36,913 nucleotides of DNA from Magnetococcales bacterium (lineage in GTDB: Bacteria; Pseudomonadota; Magnetococcia; Magnetococcales; Magnetaquicoccaceae). The stretch's first letter is position 1. The number at the start of each line of letters is the position of its first letter. Shown here one piece after another: positions 30,125 through 36,913 of the stretch. The translations under genes were made by a program, and so were the position numbers. The notes under the pieces are model-generated. The model did no database searches and was not told where the DNA came from. It saw only the letters and a list, made by a program, of their open reading frames with translations. The stretch is from positions 1-36,913 of the forward strand of contig JADFYY010000009.1 in NCBI GenBank assembly GCA_015232825.1. Direction: 5' to 3'.

Positions 30125-32848
30125 TCATGTTTCCGCATCCCGTTTGATTTCTATCCCATTGGGCATCCTTTCCAGCAAGGCATGATAAACCTCCACGCAC
30201 TCAGCCTCCAACTCTTTAAACAATTTATTCGCCTTGAGCCACTCCTCAGCCCGAACCGCCACGCCCAGACGAACCGCCTTAATCTTAACCCGCTCCGCAC
30301 CAATGGCCAACGCTTTTTTCTTGATCTCTTCGGTCTGTTCGCGGGCGCGTTTGGCGTTTTTCTCCTCTAATGCTCCCTTAAGAACCGCCAAAAAAAGCTC
30401 TGGGCCTCTCAACAGCAAGGAACCGGCCTCCTGAAACAGCACCACATCTCCAAACGGTTTCAAGAGTGGTGGGGCCTCCTTGGCTTCAATGGTCTTCTGT
30501 TGAAAACGACGGGTCAATGTGGCCCGAACCGTCACATTGAGAAGCTCCACGGGACGGTATGGCTTAACCAGAAATTCATCCATGCCCGATGCCAAACAGA
30601 GTGCCTTTTCTCCCGGCAACGCACGGGCCGTGACCGCCACAATGGGAGCTTGGGCATTGACCGTATTGCCTTCCCGAACCCGACGGGTCAATTCGTAACC
30701 GTCCATATTCGGCATTTGCAAATCGATCAACATCAAATCAACAACCGCACCGTCAGTAATCCGGTTCAACGCCTCCACACCATCTTTGACTTGCAGTACC
30801 GTGTGGCCAGCCTTTTCCAAAATGATGGTGGCCAGTTGACGATTCTCTTCCTGATCTTCAACCAACAGAATGCGCAAAGGGGCAATGTCCGTATCTTCCA
30901 CCGGCAATCCGTCATACTCCTGCTCGACTTCTACAAGACGACCTTCCAGAAGGGCCTTGAGTGTACGCAACAGCGACAATCGCTTGAGGGGTTTCAAGAT
31001 CGACACCACATCCGCAAACTCGCCAACAACCGCAAGGTCTGCAAGCCGCACGTTTGATGGCACCATGACCCCCACCTTGCCTCCCCATCCAGGATGCCCC
31101 TTCAATCCTGCCAATTCGCTCCCATACTGTTCGATAAACCTATGGTCTAACAACAACATGTCCCAAGGGCGTTTTTGACCACTCGCCTGCTCCAAAGCGA
31201 CCAACAGCACGGTTGGATCCTCCGCTTCCCCCACCGTGGCACCAAATCCATGCAAGATTTCCGCAACAATTGTGCGTCCAGTTGGATTAGGATCAGCCGT
31301 CAAGATGCGCACTCCCACCAAGGCTTGATGGATTGAGAAAGCAACCAGACGTTTCGCACCGTCCGAATCGATATCCATACCAAACTTACGCCTAATTCCA
31401 AAGCGCAAGGTGACATGAAAATGGCTCCCCTCGCCAACCTCGCTCTCCACCCGGATCGATCCGCCCATCAGTTGCGCCAACCCTTTGCTGATGGTCAACC
31501 CCAGACCCGAACCTCCAAACTCTCGCGTCGCAGAACCATCCGCTTGGGTAAATCGCTCAAAAACCTGTTCCAGACGATGGTCAGGAATCCCCTTGCCCGT
31601 ATCAGCGACCGAAAAAATCAAAGTGATCTCATTATTAAATGGCTCTGTCTGGCCACGAGTAGACGGATGCTCCGCACGTTGCACCAGTACCGTGACCTCC
31701 CCCTGTTCCGTGAACTTGATGGCATTGGCAATCAGATTGATAAGAATTTGGGTCAATCGATTGGGATCACCAATAACCCGCTCTGGGGTGTCTGGTGAGA
31801 TGTAACAAAAAAAGTCCAAATTCTTCTCATGCGCCTTGATCGCGATGAGTTCGCAAACATTTTCAACAGTGGAGCGGATATCAAAGGAAATTTTTTCCAG
31901 AAGCAGTTGACCTGCCTCAATTTTGGAGAGATCCAAAATGCCATTGATGAGAGCCAAAAGATTTTGTGAGGCATTCTGAACAATGACCAACCGTTCCCGC
32001 TGATCCACCGAAAGCTGTGAGTTGAGAACTAAGTCGGTCATGCCGATAATGGCGGTCATTGGACTACGGATTTCGTGACTGATGTTGGCCAGGAACTCAT
32101 TTTTGGCCTGATTGGCCGCATCAGCCGTCTGCATGGCCTCCTTGAGTCTTGCAGTACGCTCCTTGATCGTCTCCTCTAAATGATGCTGATACCGTAACTG
32201 GTTTAATTCCGCCTGACGGCGTTCCGTGATGTCACGAATCAGGAGGATGGTCTCCCCTTCATAGATTTGCAGTGGAGCCGAGAAGATCAGAACAGAAATT
32301 TCAGAGCCATTTATGGTCTTTAGCAAACACTCCCGTTCGGCAAGGGTTGTCTCTTGCAAGCACAAAGGGAGTGATCCATCTCCTTGCGACATAAAAAGCG
32401 ACTCGGCCTGACGTCCATGCAGTTCGGATTCGGTCAGGCCTGTCAGACTCTGAATCGCTCGATTGACGACCTGAATCACACCTTCATTGTTGATGACCAG
32501 CAATCCAATCGGCAGAGCGTGGAGAATGGTATGGATATACCAATGATTCTCAGCCGCTCTTTCCGCTTTCCGCACCTTTTCAAGTTGATGAGGAAAAACC
32601 AAAAACCGCAAGCTGACCAAAAGAAAAATCAGGATCAATCCAAAAATGAGCCATCCTTCCAAGGGAGCGCGCATGATCTCGGAATGAAGCATCTCCCATC
32701 CCAGAGCCAGAACACTCCCTGAAAAAAAAGCCACCACGACAGGCCAAACGCGTTGCAACAGCGAAAAAGAAGGAACCATCACTCTGTTGGATAGCCGATA
32801 TTTGCTATCGTCATCCGGGCCAGAGATTTCTCTTGATGAACGGGCCAC
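30125..32848 (-). CDS. Hybrid sensor histidine kinase (TM-PAS-HisKA-HATPase-REC-REC plus Hpt-like C-terminus)
   Basis: PAS (LHALPIGLLVINNEGVIQVVNRAIQSLTGLTESEL), HisKA ANISHEIRSPMTAIIGMTD, HATPase FGGSGLGLTISKGL, REC LILLVEDQEENRQLA...LMLIDLQMPNMDGYELTRRV...VKPYRP; divergent REC before it. Confidence 0.93.
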   Translation of the reverse strand: MARSSREISGPDDDSKYRLSNRVMVPSFSLLQRVWPVVVAFFSGSVLALGWEMLHSEIMRAPLEGWLIFGLILIFLLVSLRFLVFPHQLEKVRKAERAAENHWYIHTILHALPIGLLVINNEGVIQVVNRAIQSLTGLTESELHGRQAESLFMSQGDGSLPLCLQETTLAERECLLKTINGSEISVLIFSAPLQIYEGETILLIRDITERRQAELNQLRYQHHLEETIKERTARLKEAMQTADAANQAKNEFLANISHEIRSPMTAIIGMTDLVLNSQLSVDQRERLVIVQNASQNLLALINGILDLSKIEAGQLLLEKISFDIRSTVENVCELIAIKAHEKNLDFFCYISPDTPERVIGDPNRLTQILINLIANAIKFTEQGEVTVLVQRAEHPSTRGQTEPFNNEITLIFSVADTGKGIPDHRLEQVFERFTQADGSATREFGGSGLGLTISKGLAQLMGGSIRVESEVGEGSHFHVTLRFGIRRKFGMDIDSDGAKRLVAFSIHQALVGVRILTADPNPTGRTIVAEILHGFGATVGEAEDPTVLLVALEQASGQKRPWDMLLLDHRFIEQYGSELAGLKGHPGWGGKVGVMVPSNVRLADLAVVGEFADVVSILKPLKRLSLLRTLKALLEGRLVEVEQEYDGLPVEDTDIAPLRILLVEDQEENRQLATIILEKAGHTVLQVKDGVEALNRITDGAVVDLMLIDLQMPNMDGYELTRRVREGNTVNAQAPIVAVTARALPGEKALCLASGMDEFLVKPYRPVELLNVTVRATLTRRFQQKTIEAKEAPPLLKPFGDVVLFQEAGSLLLRGPELFLAVLKGALEEKNAKRAREQTEEIKKKALAIGAERVKIKAVRLGVAVRAEEWLKANKLFKELEAECVEVYHALLERMPNGIEIKRDAET

Positions 32849-32857
32849 TGGCTAGAC

Positions 32858-33553
32858 TTAAACTTCCGCTGGAGGAACCTGAAAGCCTGCTTCGGACATG
32901 GCCGTGATAATGATCTTGACGATTTGCTCAGAAGAGAATCGTTCAGTGTCAATGATCAAGTCAAACCCCTGCACGGCCCTTGGAAACCGTTTGGAGACTT
33001 GCGATTCAAATTGATCCCGTTGTTTATTGGTTTTCAGGACCGATTGTTTCGCCTTGTCCAGTTTGATCTCCTGTTGCTTGGCGATCCGTTTTGCGCACGT
33101 TTCCAAGGAGCCTTCCAAACGAACCCGGAAAGCCGTTTTTCTTGGGAGCAGTAGGTGGGCGGCCCGTCCGACAATGACACCTCCGATGGGAGCGATTCCT
33201 AAAATCACTTTAGCCATGTAGCGATAATAGACTTCAGTCGTGATGCTTTTCTTGGAAAAAAAGGAGTGCAATAGGTCATCCATCAACGTACTCACCCGTT
33301 CATCGAGACTGGCAAGAAGATGTTTATCCTCCTTGGTCTGGTTGACAATGGCATTCAGCAACTCCTTGTCATACAGTTGAACGCCAAGCCGTTCAGCCAA
33401 CAATCTGGAGGTTCTTGTACCATGGGCACCACATTGACGAGAAACGGTTACCAAAGGTTTCAGCAGAAAAGGCGCGTCGGGTTGTTTGGCCTCAGAGGTA
33501 TAGAGACCTGCGTTGACAATGGATTTAACGAGATGTGAATGTTCTTTATTCAT
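32858..33553 (-). CDS. Cytidylate kinase-like family protein
   Basis: LVTVSRQCGAHGTRTSRLLAERLGVQLYDKELLNAIV, VIVGRAAHLLLPRKTAFRVRLEGSLETCAKRIAK. Confidence 0.87.
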   Translation of the reverse strand: MNKEHSHLVKSIVNAGLYTSEAKQPDAPFLLKPLVTVSRQCGAHGTRTSRLLAERLGVQLYDKELLNAIVNQTKEDKHLLASLDERVSTLMDDLLHSFFSKKSITTEVYYRYMAKVILGIAPIGGVIVGRAAHLLLPRKTAFRVRLEGSLETCAKRIAKQQEIKLDKAKQSVLKTNKQRDQFESQVSKRFPRAVQGFDLIIDTERFSSEQIVKIIITAMSEAGFQVPPAEV

Positions 33554-33602
33554 GATGATTTTTTCCTTTTTATGGAGAGATCACGAGGAGTGGCAAGAGA
33601 TG

Positions 33603-33650
33603 AAAACGAGGTTGTGGGTATTGCAAACAGTCCACAACCTCGTTTTTTTT
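33603..33650. terminator. Bidirectional Rho-independent terminator downstream of ppk2
   Basis: Perfect 15-bp stem AAAACGAGGTTGTGG/CCACAACCTCGTTTT with 14-nt loop and flanking A/T tracts. Confidence 0.85.
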
Positions 33651-33685
33651 CACCCATCGAACCAATAAATCGTATTACAAAGACG

Positions 33686-34582
33686 TCAGTCGATGCCAAT
33701 CTCTTCTGCGACTGTACGGACAACACGCTTGTCGTATTCGAGGATCTCCTTATTTTTTCCCTTATAAGGAAGCATGCTCAAGAAATATTTGATGCTGTTA
33801 ATCCGTGCGCGTTTTTTGTCATCGGATTTAACGATGGTCCATGGACATTCGGTTGTTGAGGAGTAAAAAAACATATCCTCTTTGGCCTTGGTATAATCTT
33901 CCCACTTATCCTGAGACTCTTTGTCCACTGGAGAAAGCTTCCACTGCTTGAGGGGGTCATTCATGCGGCTATTGAAACGACGCAATTGTTCCTCTTTGCT
34001 GACCGAGAAATAGAACTTGAACAAGATGATGCCAGACGAGACCAGCATCCGTTCGAACTCTGGGACAGAACGCAAAAATTCCCGCACCTGATCTTTCGTG
34101 CAAAACCCCATGACCCGTTCCACGCCAGCCCGGTTATACCAACTGCGGTCAAAAAGGCAGATTTCACCCGCAGACGGCAAATGTTGGACATAGCGTTGGA
34201 AATACCATTGAGACTGTTCTTTTTCAGTGGGTTTTTCTAAGGCAACGACGTGGCAACCACGCGGATTGACATGTTCCACAAATCGCTTGATGGTACCCCC
34301 CTTACCCGACGCATCACGGCCTTCAAAGAGGGCAATGATCTTTAATCCATTCTCTTTGACCCAGTTTTGCATCTTGACCAGCTCAATATGGAGCGGATTC
34401 ATGATGCTTAAGTACTCTTCCTCAGACATTTTCTTGAACTTGGGTCTGGCACTGCGCTGCGCCTGCTGACTCCCTTTGCCAAGAATGATTTTATTCGCGC
34501 CTTCATCAGCGGCCATACGGCTTGTGAGCAAACCGGATGAGGGTTCTTTGGATTTGTTTTCATCTGGTCTGGTATTTGTCAT
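33686..34582 (-). CDS. ppk2: Polyphosphate kinase 2 family protein
   Basis: LFEGRDASGKGGTIKRFVEHVNPRGCHVVALEKPTEKEQSQWYFQRYVQHLPSAGEICLFDRSWYNRAGVERVMGF: PPK2 Walker A/B and lid motifs. Confidence 0.96.
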   Translation of the reverse strand: MTNTRPDENKSKEPSSGLLTSRMAADEGANKIILGKGSQQAQRSARPKFKKMSEEEYLSIMNPLHIELVKMQNWVKENGLKIIALFEGRDASGKGGTIKRFVEHVNPRGCHVVALEKPTEKEQSQWYFQRYVQHLPSAGEICLFDRSWYNRAGVERVMGFCTKDQVREFLRSVPEFERMLVSSGIILFKFYFSVSKEEQLRRFNSRMNDPLKQWKLSPVDKESQDKWEDYTKAKEDMFFYSSTTECPWTIVKSDDKKRARINSIKYFLSMLPYKGKNKEILEYDKRVVRTVAEEIGID

Positions 34583-34864
34583 GCCTTTCTCCCAGTGTCC
34601 TTAGTGGTGTGGATGTCAATTGATGAATAAAGATAATGATTGTTCACTTTTCCAGGCCAGCTTCCATTGAGCGAACTTCGTTAAAATGATAGTGCCGCAA
34701 TTGAAAGCTGTCCACCTTTCCTTTGGTCGATTTTCACTCATTCTTGCATTTTTTCCATGCAATGTATACTAGCTTGCCAGAAAGTGTCCATTCAAGTACC
34801 ATGGATGCAATTTTCTGATACAATCTATCTTTCTTTAAACACAAAGAACGACGCGAGGGACAAC

Positions 34865-35800
34865 ATGACAAATTTGGCAGCCAAAAGCAAGAGCAAGGGG
34901 GTCTCCCTCAAGGAGACCGATTCAACTGGCGATGCATTTGGACTCATCATGCGTTACAACTTTAACATTTTGCTTGAATGGGCTCCCATAGCCCATGAGG
35001 GCAAGGATATCGAAGGGGTGCATCAAGCGCGAGTGGTTTTACGTCGCATGCGCTCTGCCTTAGGGCTGTTTCGCAAAGCCATCCCCAGAGAAGTAACCGA
35101 TTCTTGGGGTGTTGAGATGCAGTGGACCGCCACCACCATGGGAGCGGCTCGCGATTTAGATGTCTTCATCAGCGAGGGACTGCAGGCCATGGCTGGCAAG
35201 ATTCCATTGGAATCTGGCGAGAAAAAGCTGATGGCATTATCCACGGAACGTCGAGATGAGGCCTACACCCAAGTCAGAACCATGCTAGATGGGGAACGGT
35301 ATCAAGCTTTCACGACCGCCTTCCCGAAATGGTTGGATGAGAAGGGCTGGCTGCAAGCCGACATGCCAGAGGCCATTCGCAAAAAAATCAACAAAAGCAT
35401 CCTTCAATATGCCACCATGATCCTCAGCAAAAGAACGCAATCGACCTTGCTTTACGGGGAGAAAATGGGCTCCATGAGTTCCACGGAACTCCACGAATTG
35501 CGCATCGAATGCAAAAAGCTTCGTTATGCCATCGAGTTTTTCCAACCCCTCTTCCCTGGAAAAGAGATGCTGAATTTCAGCTTGCATCTGAAAGGGCTGC
35601 AAGATCTGCTTGGCGTCATGAACGACGTATCCGTTATGCCTGGATTGTTGGAAAAGATCCTACAGGGATCAACAGACCTGGAGACGTTGCAATACGCTGG
35701 AGCCCTGATTGGCTGGCGGGCGCGTCAATATGAGGAGGTACGTGGACAACTAGACGGACGTTGGCAGGAGTTTGCCAGCACACCCCATCCTTGGAAATAA
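34865..35800 (+). CDS. CHAD domain-containing protein
   Basis: EGVHQARVVLRRMRSALGLFRKAI, ARDLDVFI, ELHELRIECKKLRYAIEFFQPLF: conserved His/Arg/Lys CHAD helices; start MTNLAAKSKSKGV likely (ORF start 34757). Confidence 0.92.
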   Translation: MTNLAAKSKSKGVSLKETDSTGDAFGLIMRYNFNILLEWAPIAHEGKDIEGVHQARVVLRRMRSALGLFRKAIPREVTDSWGVEMQWTATTMGAARDLDVFISEGLQAMAGKIPLESGEKKLMALSTERRDEAYTQVRTMLDGERYQAFTTAFPKWLDEKGWLQADMPEAIRKKINKSILQYATMILSKRTQSTLLYGEKMGSMSSTELHELRIECKKLRYAIEFFQPLFPGKEMLNFSLHLKGLQDLLGVMNDVSVMPGLLEKILQGSTDLETLQYAGALIGWRARQYEEVRGQLDGRWQEFASTPHPWK

Positions 35801-35807
35801 CCCTCCA

Positions 35808-35937
35808 CTAATTGAGCATCTGCGCCTTCTCGATAGCCCGAATCACATGGGCCTTCGTGGCATTCAAAAGTACGCGGACGGTTACTGCTTCCTGGAACTC
35901 ACCATGGCCATCTTGTGGCAGTTGTTCCAGGGAGGCC
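35808..35937 (-). pseudogene. Truncated C-terminal fragment duplicated from the small gene at 36554-36754
   Basis: Own translation ASLEQLPQDGHGEFQEAVTVRVLLNATKAHVIRAIEKAQMLN* matches the C-terminal part of the 66-aa ORF; no start codon in this copy. Confidence 0.7.
35815..35937. repeat. Direct repeat copy A (123 bp)
   Basis: Matches 36561..36683 with 3 mismatches by eye; offset 746 bp. Confidence 0.9.
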
Positions 35938-36015
35938 GCCGTGAGGGGCAGATCATTCCACTGAACTGATTCGGGTGTCAGTGCTGGTTAGCAATGCATC
36001 CCGGCATTCACAACG

Positions 36016-36372
36016 TCAGGCAGGCAGTGCCGTGACCTTGCGTTTTCTTTCCGGTGCCACAAAGGTATGGGCTGGCTGGGAGTGTGGCTTGCGTTTGATG
36101 ACGATCTGCACGTCACAATGCAAGGCGTTCAGAAAGCCGAACAGCCGATCCAAGGAAAATCCAGCAAGCCGACCACGCACCAAGGCCGACACTTTGGGCT
36201 GGTCTACGCCAAGCAGCTTGGCGGCTTCTCCCTGAGTGAGACCCAGTTCATCAATGATGTCGTTGATCCTGCTGGCAAGCTGAGCCTTTGCTAAGTGTTC
36301 ATCCGGGTTAGGCAGTCCAAGATCCGCGAAAACGTTACCGCTACTTTCTTGAAAATCGGTTTTACCGCTCAT
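36016..36372 (-). CDS. XRE-family HTH antitoxin-like protein
   Basis: AQLASRINDIIDELGLTQGEAAKLLGVDQPKVSALVRGRLAGFSLDRLFGFLNALHCDVQIVIK: HTH antitoxin of HigA/COG5606 type. Confidence 0.87.
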   Translation of the reverse strand: MSGKTDFQESSGNVFADLGLPNPDEHLAKAQLASRINDIIDELGLTQGEAAKLLGVDQPKVSALVRGRLAGFSLDRLFGFLNALHCDVQIVIKRKPHSQPAHTFVAPERKRKVTALPA

Positions 36373-36557
36373 GGCGCGTTCCTTTTTTCATGAATCTGCT
36401 GGGCAAGCTGCAGCCGACTCTTTACCAAGTCAATTTCTGGTTTCGGGGTTGCAATCCCCCGTTTGGATTTTTTCTGGAAGGCGTGCAGAACGTACACCAC
36501 ACCTTCCAGTTTTACTTTGACAAGTCCCTGTCTGGCTACCAAGTTGATATCAATCAA
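36369..36557 (-). pseudogene. Truncated phage Gp49-like/HigB-type toxin (C-terminal part only)
   Basis: KLEGVVYVLHAFQKKSKRGIATPKPEIDLVKSRLQ matches C-terminal part of HigB/Gp49-like toxins; N-terminal portion absent; ATGA overlap with HTH gene. Confidence 0.68.
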
Positions 36558-36754
36558 CCAAGCATCTGCGCCTTCTCGATAGCCCGAATCACATGGGCCT
36601 TCGCGGCATTCAAAAGTGCGCGGACGGTTACGGCTTCCTGGAACTCACCATGGCCATCTTGTGGCAGTTGTTCCAGGGAGGCCAGGGCCTGCTTGGCCTT
36701 GGTGACCTGATCCAAAATCTCTGGCGTTGCCTTGGCAAGGACTTTTTTGGCCAT
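36554..36754 (-). CDS. Hypothetical small protein (66 aa)
   Basis: MAKKVLAKATPEILDQVTKAKQALASLEQLPQDGHGEFQEAVTVRALLNAAKAHVIRAIEKAQMLG*; AAGGGGATG upstream; C-terminal part duplicated at 35815-35937. Confidence 0.55.
   Translation of the reverse strand: MAKKVLAKATPEILDQVTKAKQALASLEQLPQDGHGEFQEAVTVRALLNAAKAHVIRAIEKAQMLG
36561..36683. repeat. Direct repeat copy B (123 bp)
   Basis: Partner of 35815..35937, 3 mismatches by eye. Confidence 0.9.
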
Positions 36755-36809
36755 CGCGACATCCCCTTATGAACACACTCACACTCAATCACAACACTTT
36801 CACGTCACA

Positions 36810-36913
36810 CTACCAACTTTTAGGCACAAAACCCAGCCCGTTGGCCAGCTTGACGCCATCTCCAGACTGAACAATGACAAACATGCCTTGTTTCATGGCA
36901 TGCCGATCTACAT
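36810..36913 (-). CDS. C-terminal end of a protein entering from the right edge (partial)
   Basis: Reverse-strand open frame ...VDRHAMKQGMFVIVQSGDGVKLANGLGFVPKSW*; no upstream sequence available. Confidence 0.35.
   Translation of the reverse strand, partial: VDRHAMKQGMFVIVQSGDGVKLANGLGFVPKSW

Overview
36.9 kb bacterial chromosomal window, probably proteobacterial by gene content (not proven). It is densely coded with compact, often ATGA-overlapping operons. Plus-strand left half: a divergent CHASE-domain sensor cut by the left edge, an MBL-fold hydrolase, a KtrB/TrkH + KtrA/TrkA potassium uptake pair, a complete kdpFABCDE locus with two extra small ORFs, then methyltransferase, cytochrome b561 and YceI genes. 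Minus-strand middle: SpmA/SpmB-like nucleoside-recognition protein, an MCP with two tandem N-terminal CZB zinc-binding domains, a Memo-like protein, Sel1-repeat protein, TypA/BipA, a ZnuA-like zinc-binding protein, a PIN-type toxin-antitoxin pair, DegP/Q protease, NUDIX and LipB. Right part: a hybrid histidine kinase with a C-terminal Hpt-like segment apparently lacking the phospho-accepting His, a cytidylate kinase-like protein, PPK2, a divergent CHAD protein, and a decayed HigBA-like module flanked by a 123-bp imperfect direct repeat. There is no CRISPR array, rRNA, recognisable tRNA or intact transposase. Most of the window is ordinary. The strongest second-look items are the coupled SBP-like mini-ORF between kdpF and kdpA, the hairpin-rich leader upstream of ktrB, the tandem CZB MCP, the H-to-E Hpt-like tail, and the repeat-flanked toxin remnant. 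I do not see clear proof of an entirely new system.
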